Source: Petrosia ficiformis (taxonomy: Eukaryota; Porifera; Demospongiae; Haplosclerida; Petrosiidae). Taken from it: a stretch of DNA of 64,000 nucleotides. The notes beneath the pieces were generated by a model. It saw nothing but the letters and a program-made list of their open reading frames with translations. It did not search any database and was not told the origin of the DNA. Numbering within the stretch: position 1 is the stretch's first letter; every line of letters begins with the position of its first letter. Below, piece by piece: positions 1 through 11,499 of the stretch. The stretch spans positions 4,310,460 through 4,374,459 of the forward strand of contig OX345641.1 in assembly GCA_947044365.1 (NCBI GenBank), written 5' to 3'. A program made the position numbers and the translations under genes.

Positions 1-850
1 CCTTTGTACAGTTTTACAGTTTTACATTATGGACCCACACCTATATTATCACATGACAGGAACCAAAAATCAACTCAGTGTCATTACCAGTGACACTTGA
101 CTACAAAGATGTGTTATATGACAGTATATAAAAGACAAATGTTTACTATCCTCTTGACATCAGTACATTCGTTGATCTACAAAATAAAATGGTGATTATT
201 GATCTACCTACTTCATCTGACAAATAAGATGTATCATACGGATGAGTATAATATGCATTGTTACTAATATAACCAAATTTGGAACTAACAATTTGGGTCC
301 TTGATGTACATTTTGGATTGTAGGACCCACAGCTATAACGATCACGTGACATGAAAGATCCAGCGATTAATGTAATATACAAAACCAAATCTGATTATAA
401 TGAACAGTTAATTACAAGGAAACAGTGATTCATAAATGTGATACATCAGCACGTTTGTTTTAGCTGTTGACCCACATGTACATGTATACAATATTGTGTG
501 AAAGGCAACATAGTGATTATATCATCTACCACATCATAATGAGATATTGTACGGATAGACAACATAACTTCCTTGTTAACCACTATGCTTGAAATTAGTA
601 GTCTGGGTCCTTGCCATACTTATTGTATTATGGACCTACGCCTATATCTTGTGACAGAAAGTAGTGAGTGATTAATTACATTTTATCGATCTCATCTGAT
701 CAAGAAATTGAATTGACAATTTAACTTGTAATCATTAGTGTTTCAGCACAAGATCGAAAGTTTGAGACCTTTGGGTTCTAATATTTCCCATGGACACACG
801 TCTATTTTCACAAAAGGAAGTGACAAGTGATTAATTATTGATCGAGTGTC
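1..850. repeat. Left arm of a large inverted-repeat complex
   Basis: No credible gene. Blocks of this arm recur in reverse complement at 1320-1780 and again at 2236-2650. The block at 415-560, which includes the palindromic CATGTACATGTATAC stretch and the words around a TGATACATCAGCACG motif, has inverted copies at 1455-1590 and 2510-2650. The block at 560-690 is inverted at 1320-1455 and 2343-2475, and the block at 730-835 at 2236-2335. A GGACCCAC / GTGGGTCC word next to CACATGA recurs several times within each arm. This suggests a DNA transposon with long, internally repetitive terminal inverted repeats. Confidence 0.7.
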
Positions 851-1310
851 GAGGGGACAGGTGTCATGGGACCCTCGCCTACGTGGCAAAGTAATATTAC
901 ATGTGAAACAAACAGACATCATTTATAAACATAATACACCTACAAAAAAATCATAATAATTATCATGTGCGTTATGTTTATATCATCGCTCATTTGCATG
1001 TTATGGTCATGAAAGGTTAATGCGGTATAAATTAACAAAAGTCAAGGACGGAAATTCTGCTATCAACTAAAGTACAACTGTGACTGAAGAAGGACTGAGT
1101 GGATGCTATCAACTGAACTGAATTTAATATCTATTTTAAATACAAAGGGCACATAAGAAATAAATGTGTTTTATCTCTATAATATAGTCTCATATTTTAG
1201 TCTCTCTTTTACCTCGAATAAGAAGAAAGGTTTTCTGTGAAGCGCTCAATTGCAACAACTCACAGCCTTACATGTGTGCGAATCACTCACTCCAACTATT
1301 AATCTTGTTT
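850..1310. repeat. Centre of the inverted-repeat complex; copy of the repeat at 61.0-61.5 kb
   Basis: This stretch closely resembles 61010-61560. Shared words include AAAAGTCAAGGACGGAAATT, a run around ATAATTATCATGTG, GCTCATTTGCATG and the pair of CTATCAACT words next to GGACTGAGTGGATG. The same repeat therefore occurs near both ends of the window. No coding potential seen. Confidence 0.7.
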
Positions 1311-2660
1311 TGAATGACTAAAGATTCTTGATAGTCAGATGAGATTGATAAAACATAATAATTAATCACTCACTACTTCCTGTCACATGATGCAGGCGTG
1401 GGTCCATAATACAAAAGGACCTAGATTACCTATTTCAAGCATAATGGTTAACAACAATAATATCTCTTGATGATGTGGCAGATGGTACAATCACTATATT
1501 GCCAATCATGTATACATATACATGTGGACCAACAGCTAAAACAAACATGCTGATGTATCACATTTATGAATCACTGTAATTAACTGTTCGCTATAATCAG
1601 ATTGCTTTTGTATATTACATTAATCACTGGATCCTTCATGTCACATGATCCTTATAGTTGTGGGTCCATAATCCAAAATGTACATCAAGGAACCAAATTG
1701 TTAGTTCCAAATTGGGTTAGTAATAATTATACTCATCAACACAATACACCATATTTGTCAGATGAATAATTAATACTTACAGATACCTAATATAGGGTGG
1801 GTCCATAATCCAAAATGTATGCAAAAAACCTAAATTAATTTCAAGCATTGTGATTAAGGTTGTATATTTTAGTATGTTTACCTTGTGTTTATAGCGAAAT
1901 GAAATTCGTAAATAAAATCAATGACTTCCCATGTACTCTTTTACTTTTCTACAAATGCAGGTCTATTAGCCAAAAATTATACCAAGGACACATTGTATCT
2001 TGTGATTGAAAACTTGTGACTCAAAAAAAACTCATAACTGAATACAGCTCCTCTCTATAGGAATCAAAATAGTCAGATAATGCTGATATAATTATATTCA
2101 ACCATGGATACGAAAATCAGTCATTTGTCAATTGACTGGTAAACTGACTAATTTACAATGTAGGTAGAACATTTAAATATAAGTGTTTCACAAAATTCTT
2201 ATTTGACAAATGACTGCTTTTGCATCACATATAATAATTAATCACTTGTCGCTTACTTTTGTGAAAATAGACGAGAACCCAAAGGTCTCAAACTTTGATC
2301 TTGTGCTGAATGATGAACGACTACTGGTTAAACTCTCCAATGTTTTGATCAGATCACATCAGATCAGATTGATAAAATGTAATTAATCACTCACTACTTT
2401 CTGTCACAATGCATGCATAGTCCATATTACAAAAGGTCTGGCAAGGACCCAGACTACTAATTTCAAGCATGGTGTTTAAAAAGTAAACATAGTTACATTG
2501 TTCATCCATACAATATCTCTTGATGATGTGGTAGATGGACTATATTGCCTTTCACACAATCATGTATACGTATACATGTGGGCCAACAGCTAAAACAAAC
2601 GTGCTGATGTATCACATTTATGAATCAATGTTTCCTTGTAATTAACTGTTCTTCAGGTAC
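1310..2660. repeat. Two successive right arms of the inverted-repeat complex
   Basis: Positions 1320-1780 and 2236-2650 are two separately diverged inverted copies of the left arm (1-850). The 1850-2220 stretch between them is AT-rich, with a CATTTGTCAATTGACTGG inverted word and no gene. Two right arms against one left arm imply a secondary duplication or a second insertion. Confidence 0.65.
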
Positions 2661-3024
2661 TAATAACACATTTGGTTGGTGTTCAAACACTCAGATGTCA
2701 ATGGACTTAGAAAGTTTATAGTGCAACTCTGCAGTAACTACATAATTATCATAGAGTAATCTTTTACTTGTACTTTGAAATATTGTAAATTATACAAAAC
2801 TAAATATATTTAATCATTAAATGGAAGATTAACTTACCATTACAGCAAAGATACAGAGAGTGTAATGTTCATACTCTCCTATTCGACTAGTAATAATATA
2901 ATACTGACCTTCAATTTTACAGCAGTGCCATAATTAGAATATTTGGGTCCGTGTAACTCAGGTCCACGACCACTTTCGGGACTACGCAACACTTGTAAAA
3001 AGCCTTGTTGACGAGTAGCTGGCT

Positions 3025-4728
3025 ATGAAGTTTGCCGGATCCAAATTGACTCTCTTGACATGTATTTTCATCCGATTTTTTATCATCTCCTACGACAGTT
3101 GGATCAACTATGTCCTTGTGAGTCATCTCAATACCCCTTGGACTATTTTTAAGGGAATAGTCTTTCTATTTTATCCTGTATTTGGATGGATTGCTGACAT
3201 TCGCATAACTCATTACAGAATGATTAAAGCTGCCTTTGTGTTAGTTAGTGTAAGTTCTCTTACAATGCTTGCAGCAACGATAACACTAATAATTAAACCT
3301 AATATATTTCAACAAAACAGTTCAGGATTGTTAATTGCCTTGTCCTGTATAACAATTATATTAATGGCGGGCACTGCGGGATTAGGAATGTATGAAGCAA
3401 ATGCTATTCAATTTGGTATGGATCAAATGCTCGAAGCGTCATCAGAAGAGTTAAGTTCTTTCATTCACTGGTACTACTGGAGTTTACATATTGGACCATT
3501 AGTGATATTTTACATTCTGATCATACTTTTATCAAATTTCCAAAATTGCAAAATTGATTTCGATCACATGACACATATTTACAGTGGCAAACTGTTTAGC
3601 CTACTACAAGTTTTAACACCTATTCTGCAAGTTGTAATTACAGTTTTAGGTCTGTTTACCTTTCATTGCGCTAAAAAGAATTTCAATATTGACACTAAAC
3701 GACTAAATCCAATAAAAATGATCTTCCATGTTCTAAAATATGCTTGGAAACACAAATATCCAGTAAATCGCAGTGCTTTCACATATTGGGAGAATGACAT
3801 TCCGCCTCGTATAGATTTGAGTAAGCACAAATATGGTGGACCTTTCACTAATGAACAAGTTGAAGATGTTAAGACTCTTTTAAGACTCATTGTTCTCATT
3901 ATTTCTTTGTTTGGTTTCCAGTTGTCAGGTAATGGATATTCACTTAATGAACACATGTTGAAGAGGTTTGGATGTCCGACACTATGGCCTATGTTGCTGA
4001 TAGTAATGAATTCAGAACACGTATCGCATATTGTAATTCTCACAAGTATCCCACTGTATCAGTTTGTTTTACGAAAGTATATGTCCAGGTTTATTCCAAA
4101 CCTATTGTCTAGTATTTGGTTTGGATTGTTGTGCGTTTTGCTAAGAGAAACCTTCTATCCTTTGACTAGCATCATAGGTAACTTTCCTTTACCAATTTCT
4201 GGATGCTTGACTAATATATTAGACAATAGTCATTCTCTTGTAGAGATATGCCTGATTGTGAATGCTAAAGTCATTCAAAATGGTACATGTGGGTTCCTTT
4301 GCTATACTACTTCATCTAGTAATAACATCTTTATCCTGCTGCTAGTACCACAAATACTTCACGGATTATCGTATTTACTAGTTTTCATGACAGTTCTGGA
4401 GTTCATATGTGCACAATCACCACAGACAATGAAAGGATTATTAATTGGAATTTGGTATGCAACTCTCTCTATTAGGTACCTAGTGGTAAATATACTGGAT
4501 GGATACGTGGCAGAGGAATCTACCTGGAATATATATCATGGTGTTAAGGGATTTGGTATATTCCTTTCCATCGTGTCATTTTCATTAGTTTGTAAATTTT
4601 ATCGTTATCGTGAGAGAGATGAGATTGTGAATGAGCAAGCCATTATTGAAGAACAATATGAGAGAGAACTACTATACAATAGCAAAAACAGTGAAGATGA
4701 TGATGAAATAATACATCTCAACAACTAA
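3025..4728 (+). CDS. POT/PTR2-like (SLC15-like) MFS transporter, 567 aa
   Basis: A single uninterrupted ORF encodes an integral membrane protein with about 12 hydrophobic segments. Family landmarks are visible in order: GWIADIRITHYRMI after TM2 (residues 54-67), FGMDQ at 130-134 (the PTR2 FGxDQ signature), SSFIHWYYWSLHIG (144-157), a loop ending KYGGPFTNEQVEDVK (269-283), an extracellular NGTCG site near 419, and EFICAQSPQTMKG (459-471) in the TM10 region. The tail after about 525 is cytosolic, charged and Asp/Glu-rich. The start is fixed by an in-frame TAG three codons upstream. POT proteins use proton coupling to import di-/tripeptides or related solutes, but the canonical ExxER motif of TM1 is absent, so the substrate and coupling are unknown. 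Intronless, like its paralogues. Confidence 0.85.
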   Translation: MKFAGSKLTLLTCIFIRFFIISYDSWINYVLVSHLNTPWTIFKGIVFLFYPVFGWIADIRITHYRMIKAAFVLVSVSSLTMLAATITLIIKPNIFQQNSSGLLIALSCITIILMAGTAGLGMYEANAIQFGMDQMLEASSEELSSFIHWYYWSLHIGPLVIFYILIILLSNFQNCKIDFDHMTHIYSGKLFSLLQVLTPILQVVITVLGLFTFHCAKKNFNIDTKRLNPIKMIFHVLKYAWKHKYPVNRSAFTYWENDIPPRIDLSKHKYGGPFTNEQVEDVKTLLRLIVLIISLFGFQLSGNGYSLNEHMLKRFGCPTLWPMLLIVMNSEHVSHIVILTSIPLYQFVLRKYMSRFIPNLLSSIWFGLLCVLLRETFYPLTSIIGNFPLPISGCLTNILDNSHSLVEICLIVNAKVIQNGTCGFLCYTTSSSNNIFILLLVPQILHGLSYLLVFMTVLEFICAQSPQTMKGLLIGIWYATLSIRYLVVNILDGYVAEESTWNIYHGVKGFGIFLSIVSFSLVCKFYRYRERDEIVNEQAIIEEQYERELLYNSKNSEDDDEIIHLNN

Positions 4729-5550
4729 GTAGAGCCTGATATTGTGAATTCTAGATCTATATGATAAGTCTACATAAAAAGCATTGGGAATCCATCTATT
4801 CTGAAACTATTAGACAGTTTACTTTTACAGCTGACAACACTTGTTTCACTGTTTATTTAAACATCATGATTAATTTTAGTAAATGTCATGCACTGATGAT
4901 GTTTGTAAATGATATAGGTAATTATTATGTATATAGCCTCATTAATTATTAATAACAGTCTATATAATAACCAGTGACAGAGATACTGGAAGTGGGCTTG
5001 AGCCCCAACTAAATATAGCAGTGGGGCCAAGCCTCTCCCCCCACATTTTTAACCATGCATATTGTTACATTACTATTATTAGGCAAGAATATTAATAAAG
5101 CCTCTTTGAGGAACCTTTGGGAGCTTCCCAAGGGAGTGGGGCACATACCCCTCTTCTGACATGCCGTCATGCCTACAATCATTGTTGTGTCTGTGAATTT
5201 ATAATTACAGGTCCATTTGTACCAATGAAATCAGAGAAAGTAATTATAGTTGTAATGCTCATCAATTATATAGCTACAAGTTGGGCTAAATAAAACAGGA
5301 AAAAAACATTATTTAACAAGTGAAATTTAAAACATGCAACAACATAATCAGTCTCTTTATTCCTCTCTATTATATTCTCTCATGATCTTTTCATGTTAAG
5401 ATGAAGGGAATACTGACATCGATTTCTGAGATTGTTGCATTTCAATGACTTCAAACTAAATGGACCGGAATTATAATAATTATACTTTTCTTTATAAAAT
5501 AAGAATGAGGAAAAAAAGAAACAAATTAACTCAGCTTAGTTTTTGCTATA
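4729..5550. other. Intergenic 3' flank, no gene seen
   Basis: AT-rich sequence after the transporter stop. A weak 63-codon ORF at 4761-4952 has no recognisable features. A more GC-rich patch (about 4980-5165) resembles the edge of an old insertion but shows no clear terminal repeats. Confidence 0.4.
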
Positions 5551-5554
5551 GTAG

Positions 5555-5665
5555 ATGTTTTCGTTCATCATCATCATCATATTCAGTGCTTTCTAGATCT
5601 TGTTCATCTCTATTGTATAGTATCTCATATCTCTCATGATAACGTAGTAATAGACAAATCACCCC
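5555..5665 (-). pseudogene. Relic of transporter C-terminal tail
   Basis: Read on the minus strand, this short stretch gives a degraded version of the family tail: a HERYEI-like block, then a DEQDLEST block and a run of Asp/Glu codons made from CATCATCATC on the plus strand. In intact paralogues the tail reads RERDEIVNEQAIIEE followed by acidic residues. No upstream transmembrane sequence is left, so it is a dead fragment. Confidence 0.6.
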
Positions 5666-5779
5666 TTGTGAATTCAGCTAATTTGTTTAAATAACATTGA
5701 GAAATATTTTCTGCATAAGCTGTTAAAAAACATATGCTTCTTAATTGTATTAAAGTAGTGAATAACCCAAGACGAAAGT

Positions 5780-7870
5780 TTAAAAGAAAAAACATTATTC
5801 ATACTGTAATTTTGGCAAGAAAAACACTTATGCGGAAACGAATTATGTACACTTTAAATAACTATTCAATAAATTAAATAGAAAACATGCAATGTATATT
5901 AAATTCATACTTGAATATAATCCTTCAGAACATGCTTTAAATTGAACATGATGCTATAGGTTTGAACTATTGCATATCATAATTATGTTATTGTAATGTA
6001 TAATATTATTCATGAAAAGCTAACCAATGCACAACTGTACATGTAGTATTATCAAAATATTTATATATAGGTTTATGCATTTATAATTATTACCTACTGT
6101 TTGCTCTATGCCTTGCAGACAGAAAATAGTTTATACTCCAGTACAATTCTTTCTCAAAAAATTTTCAAAATTTGGCAAATGATTTTTAAAGTCCTTCTTC
6201 GTTGACAGGATTATTCAACTTATGAATTTCTACAATAGAACTGTATGCATGTTGGACAGATTGTTGATTGCAACAGAGATAATGATTGATTGTTTAATAA
6301 TTATATACTCAACATAATGAAACTGTGAAAGAACACATGTACACTGTAAAAACATTGTTTGTTGTTTCGAACAATTCGGTTGGTTTGTTATATCTTTCCT
6401 TCTATACATATGTATATAAGCATTGCAGTATAAATAATGTGAGCTCCCTATATATATATAGTACAGAGTTATAATGTTATATCATGTGTGAAGGGTTTCC
6501 TATAGCTGCATCGATCTAGTTGCTTCGACAGGGACACTGCCACTATCGAGCAGGATGAAAGACGTCTTCTTTTGCAGTACAGAGTTATTTACTGTTACTG
6601 TCAAGCAGTTTTAATTGCTTATTTGATGTTTATAATTATAAAGAGAGTATGAAACGTGTAATATTCAATCAAATTGTTTAAAATAACAAATCAGTTTATA
6701 CAGTGTGCAGTTGATAGTACAACAGTTATCTATGTTTTAACAACAGTTATCTATGTTGCCAATCTATGATTTTAAACAGTTATCCATGTTTTCTGTAAAA
6801 ACATGATTGAATGTTTCTGCATCATTATAAATACATGTACTGACATCCAATGCTAATATTGCTTGTACATAACTTTGTATATATACCTTCGAAACATTTT
6901 TAATTTACAACAAACATGCAGAAAGTGTATACTGGTAATAGTCTGGCCCACTGACAGGGGGAGGGGGAGGAGGGGTAGTCTTGTTGGAATCATTGGCACA
7001 ACTTCATGAATAGTTTGGAATAATAGCATTTCACTAAAATTATAATTATTTGAAGATTCATAATTATTTATAATGACTTAATTTATTACAAGTTAAATAA
7101 TTTAATATACTTAAAATTGTCTCTTCACGCAGTCTTACTGATTATAATTTCAAGCCACATCTATTTCATCATTATTTCAGTAATAACAGGCCTAGCTTAT
7201 GCAATACATCAACTTATAGGATATGAAAAGCTGTGCAATATGTAATATTTCAAATCGTTATATCAAATCCTGTCAAAGTACAATGAATCCATTAACTTTA
7301 TGATGGAGCAATGTATTAGAACACATGACTCTGTGTCTATAATGCTCATTGTAGTCCTGTGAAATCATTTCCTGGTCACTGTCCCAAAGTTTCCCTCATT
7401 ATGTTTTAAATTCTAAGCAAATATCCAAGAAGCAAGTTCATATGTCATATCAGTGTGGTACCACATTTGCTGCAGTTTATCAGTTGTGTAGTTGTGTAAC
7501 ACTTATACTAACACAGGTTTCATTTTCATTCAAAGCAGTTTGTTTTGATAACAAAAATATTTTATTAATGAAAACATAAACTATAGTGTATACAGCGAAA
7601 ATAAAGGGATTTTGATTACTGTTAAAGTTGATACGCATGTAATAACATTCACTTCTTTAAAATGAATTAATTTACTTCAGGGTCTGTTAATATTTTGATT
7701 GTAATTAAGTAATTGTGTTAGTTCATCTTGTTCACTCTCTTCTTCTTCTTCTTGTCCTCTATTGTGTAGTAGTTCTCTTTCATATTGTTTCTCAATGATG
7801 GCTTGTTCATTAACAATCTCATTTCTCTCACGATAATGATAAAATTTGCAAACAAAAGAAAATGATACAA
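5780..7870. repeat. Segmental duplication partner of 18500-20960
   Basis: Extended similarity in the same orientation to 18500-18785 plus 19297-20960. It includes a run beginning GCTCCCTATATATA, the CGACAGGGACACTGCCACTA word, the AGACGTCTTCTTTTGCAG word, and a G-rich stretch at 6955-6975. The block runs into the 3' end of the transporter at 7677-9416, while its partner runs into a truncated tail at 20742. The copy here lacks the ~500-bp inverted arm present at 18789-19279. Confidence 0.8.
7461..7550 (+). repeat. Recurring ~90-bp motif beside transporter genes and relics (copy 1)
   Basis: Core words are TTTGCTGCAGTTTATCAG, an ACACTT..ACTAACACAGG middle and TTTCATTTTCATTC at the end. Related copies, all on the same strand, lie at about 9834-9925, 10192-10250, 13630-13713, 15919-16002, 16950-17025, 20547-20625, 25455-25525 and 26317-26400 (plus duplicated-block copies at 28167, 33075 and 33937). 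Here it lies just beyond the 3' end of a minus-strand transporter gene. Confidence 0.75.
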
Positions 7871-9416
7871 TAGAAAGGAATATACCAAAACCTTTTACAC
7901 CATGATATATATTCCAGGAATTTTCCTCAACCATATATCCATCCAAAATATCAACTACTAAGTATTTAATAGACAGTGTTGCATACCAAATTCCTATTAG
8001 TAATCCTTTCATTGTATATGGTGCTTGTGCACATATGAACTCCAGAACTGTCATGAAAACTAGTAAATAAGCTATTCCATGAAGTAGTTGAGGAATTATA
8101 AGCAGCAAGAATAAGTTATCATGTGCTGGAACTGCAGGGCAAACTCTTCCACATGTTCCATTTACAACAATTTTAATATTTACTAGAAAGCAATCGGCAG
8201 TGTTTGATGAATTAAATTCATTGATATTACACACTGGTGTATGTTCTCTGGAACCTATTAACAGGCTTATGAAAGGATATATCCCTTCTCTAATTAAACA
8301 AATGAATAATCCAACATAAATTCTTTTCAATAGAATTGGAGTGTATTTAGCAAAATACTTCTTTATAATGAACTGATACAGTGGTATTCCAATTAGAATT
8401 ACAAGTAATGTTACATGTTTTGGATTCAGTACTAATAATTGCAGAGTCCATATTGTAGGACAACCTAAATTATTCATCATGTATTCACGGAGTGAATATC
8501 CGTCTCCTGATAACTGGAAACCAAAAAGTGAAATGATGAAAATTGAAAGTTGCAAAAGTGTTTTGACATCATCAACTTGTTCATTTGTAAAGGGTCCTCC
8601 ATATTTATGTTTTCCTAAATCAATACGAGATGGAATATCATTCTCCCAGTACGTGAAAGCACTACGATTAACTGGATATTTGTGTTTTCGTGCAAATAGT
8701 ATCACACTTAGTATCATCTTAAAAGGGTTTATTCTGACAGGATTTATGAAAATATGTTTTCTTTGTTTATTCATAACATACAAGCCAATAACAATCAATA
8801 TACTTTGAATTATGGATGGAAGTAATTGTATCATACCAAGCAATGTCAAGGCTTCGTAGTTGTTATCCAAATCAAGTACGCAATGCTGGTGGACATATGA
8901 TAAAAAAATTACAATAATGTAGAATATCACTAGCTCTCCTAAATGTAGACTCCAGTAGTACCAATGAATGAAAGAACTTAACTTTTCTGATGATGCTTCA
9001 AGCATTTGATCCATACCAAATTGAATTGCATTTGATTCATACATTCCATAACCCATTATTCCAACCATTATTATTATCACCGCAAGGATGCTTCCAACAG
9101 ATACTACTTTATTCTGCCTTAGAAGTAATGGAATTGCTAAGCTTAACATCAATAAAGAACTACTTAATACTAAAATGTATGATATTTTTATCATTCTGTA
9201 TCGAGTTATATAAACATCAGCAATCCATCCAAGTATAGGATACATGAGAAAGCCAACACCTTGTGCAGCTATCCAAATTGTTTTGTAAAAATAATCCAAT
9301 GAGTAGCAGATCCAATTATTATTAGTCACAATAAAGAAATGAATTAGGACACATGTTGTAAGAGTAAACCAGTTAGTTATATAATACTTGTTACTCTCTT
9401 TTTTTAAGCATTTCAT
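7677..9416 (-). CDS. POT/PTR2-like (SLC15-like) MFS transporter, 579 aa
   Basis: Intronless 12-TM protein, clearly paralogous to the 3025-4728 product. Visible landmarks are GWIADVYITRYRMIK after TM2, GYGMYESNAIQFGMDQM with the POT FGxDQ signature, SFIHWYYWSLHLG, YPVNRSAFTYWENDIP, the KYGGPFTNEQVDDVK loop, a VNGTCGRVCP extracellular segment (N-glycosylation sequon and two Cys) and EFICAQAPYTMKGLLIGIW. The cytosolic tail is RERNEIVNEQAI... followed by an unusually long Glu run (QEEEEESEQDE). TM1 reads LTTCVLIHFFIVTNNNW, with no ExxER proton-coupling motif. The predicted start is the first ATG of the frame, 20-25 residues before TM1, as in the paralogues. It is probably a plasma-membrane or endolysosomal solute carrier of unknown substrate. 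Confidence 0.85.
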   Translation of the reverse strand: MKCLKKESNKYYITNWFTLTTCVLIHFFIVTNNNWICYSLDYFYKTIWIAAQGVGFLMYPILGWIADVYITRYRMIKISYILVLSSSLLMLSLAIPLLLRQNKVVSVGSILAVIIIMVGIMGYGMYESNAIQFGMDQMLEASSEKLSSFIHWYYWSLHLGELVIFYIIVIFLSYVHQHCVLDLDNNYEALTLLGMIQLLPSIIQSILIVIGLYVMNKQRKHIFINPVRINPFKMILSVILFARKHKYPVNRSAFTYWENDIPSRIDLGKHKYGGPFTNEQVDDVKTLLQLSIFIISLFGFQLSGDGYSLREYMMNNLGCPTIWTLQLLVLNPKHVTLLVILIGIPLYQFIIKKYFAKYTPILLKRIYVGLFICLIREGIYPFISLLIGSREHTPVCNINEFNSSNTADCFLVNIKIVVNGTCGRVCPAVPAHDNLFLLLIIPQLLHGIAYLLVFMTVLEFICAQAPYTMKGLLIGIWYATLSIKYLVVDILDGYMVEENSWNIYHGVKGFGIFLSIVSFSFVCKFYHYRERNEIVNEQAIIEKQYERELLHNRGQEEEEESEQDELTQLLNYNQNINRP

Positions 9417-9833
9417 TTCCTATTTGTAATTCAATAATAATTGACAAAATTATCATAATTTATAAGATACATAATAATTATCATGTACTTAAGCACTATA
9501 AGATTACCTTCTTAGTGTGAATGTCTTTGTCGTCAAGTATATAGTACTTCTGATAAAAAAAACAACTGCTATACTTCTTTTAGAAGAAGGTAGAAGATCA
9601 CTGTAATAACTGATTTTTTATTTCGCCATGCAATTAGGTTATAGTTAAATATACAGGAAGCATGTGATATTACAAGTGTAAACAATTATCATTCTTTTAC
9701 GTGGTATAACATCAACTTTGAAAATGCTCACTGTGAAGTGTCTAAGATAAATATAAATATTATGATCTGCTTTCAGTTTACTGAACTACTTCCACAAACT
9801 ATAAACAAAGCATTATGTGGCAATATTTAGAAT
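9417..9833. other. Intergenic 5' flank of the 7677-9416 gene
   Basis: AT-rich, no gene. It must contain the promoter of the minus-strand transporter, but I see no distinctive TATA or initiator that I would call. Confidence 0.4.
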
Positions 9834-10130
9834 ACATTTTGCTGAAGTTTATCAGTTGTACATATGTTACACTTTACGTATTATCACAGGCTTCATTTTC
9901 ATTTTTACAATTGATTATTATCATACTATTAACACAAATATAGGGATATTAACTATTGAAGAGGTCAAATCTTTTTTAAGCAAATTAATTCTCATTACTC
10001 TTTTTTTGGTGTTCATTTATTATAGGAGATGGGTTTCCCAGAATGAGTAATAAAAAAATTGGATGTCCCACGACTCAGTCCACGATTTGATTGATAATTA
10101 ATTCTTGTATACCACATCTTATGATATTAA
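9834..10130 (+). pseudogene. Relic of transporter middle region
   Basis: The recurring ~90-bp motif (9834-9925) is followed at about 9955-10020 by GAAGAGGTCAAATC..., which matches the paralogues' codons for a VEDVKTLL-type loop and the following TM (LILITLF). Then comes a degraded AAATTGGATGTCCCAC word corresponding to the codons of NLGCPT. Frame is lost and flanking domains are missing. The same relic type is seen at 16080-16400 and 25530-25800. Confidence 0.6.
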
Positions 10131-10191
10131 TAACAGTAATTATAAGTAAAATATACAAGAAACAAGTTCATATGACATGTCTGTGCAGTAA

Positions 10192-11495
10192 AATATTTGC
10201 TGCAGTTTATCAGTTGTGTGTTTACTAACCCACGTTTCATTTTCATTCCAATTTTAATATAGCTACATAATATATATAGGCTGGAATTATAATTATGTTT
10301 CATGTAATATGTAATGATATTCTTGAAAATCGTGCACTAATGCAAAATCTTCAGTCTATCTGGAAAGGTTTAGTATAATTAGTACATGGCTTATATATGT
10401 AATAATGCACAAATTAATAATTATTATTACTTAGGAATGTTTGCTCTAATATATATATGTAAGCAGAATTTTTTTTTTACTTCAGTATAACTGCTTCATT
10501 TTTTTTTTTCAGATGATTTTCAAACTTGATGAATGAAGTCCTTTTTTGACAGGATTAACTACTGCACGTGTATACAGCCTATCATGCATCCATAATTAGT
10601 GTTTGTGAAAAATGAATGCACTCTTTTACAATCATTACAAATACATGTAAACATGTTTAGTGTATAAGTATGCTTACATTCATTTATATTTATAATAATT
10701 ATGTATTTATATTTATAATAATTATTATTGCACATATTGACAAGTCAACACCTTTCTCCTTGATGTGAACATGACATGACTACATATTGCACAAATATAA
10801 AAAAAATTGTAATTTAGACAGCTTGATGTTGAAACATTGTGATTTGACTGAATGGTTTACAATGATTCTATTCACTACTCAGTGCAAAATGGAGTTCACA
10901 GAAATAAACCATCTCCTTTGTTATCAGTTGAACTATAATTGTATCACAAATGAGAATTACAAACTTTCAGATTTGATTGAAAACTTTAAGTTCCTTATGA
11001 TTCATAACATGCATCTGGAAATTTTAACTCAAACGGTCCCATGAACACAATCATTTAACTATTTTTGAAGGATTAGATATGAAGTAAACTGTTCTGAAAC
11101 AGCATATATGCAAACTGTCATGTATGAGTGTATACTGCTGTATAATTTTGTGTTTGATCTGTACATGTATTAATGAATTTTGTATCATATTATTATTGTT
11201 GTATCATTATATTAACTGTGAAAATAGACAGGAACTTTTGTTTATCAAACTCTCTTGTATCTTCAAAATAAGTTTTATTTGCAATCAAATGATTATTTCT
11301 TTATTCACTATTTGCAAAATTCATATACTATTGCAGTTATTTTTCGAATGTCTTTCTGAAATGTATTGTGTATCTTTTAGGTTACAAAATAATTATACTA
11401 TATAAGAGCAAACAAAAATGGTGTTATTAATAATAGTCTTATTATTCGATATAATTGAAATTAATAATAGTATGATAGCACAAGAAGTTTTTTTT
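10192..11495. other. Intergenic, relic-bearing, no intact gene
   Basis: Begins with a copy of the recurring ~90-bp motif (10192-10250). At about 10490-10560 a TTCAGATGATTTTCAAA / TTGACAGGATTA stretch matches part of the segmental duplication (6180-6215 and 19350-19425). Small ORFs at 10787-11044 and 11124-11405 show no family features and lie in low-complexity AT-rich sequence. Confidence 0.45.
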
Positions 11496-11499
11496 GATT

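Noticed and set aside
1..2660. CRISPR-like array because of repeated GGGTCC words
   Set aside because: The repeats are in both orientations, diverged and unevenly spaced, as expected of a foldback element in a eukaryotic genome.
3663..4043. 126-codon minus-strand ORF and similar long ORFs antisense to the transporters (8479-8808, 22540-22755)
   Set aside because: They are reverse-strand shadows of the conserved YPVNRSAFTYWEND to NLGCPT coding region and contain no independent motifs.
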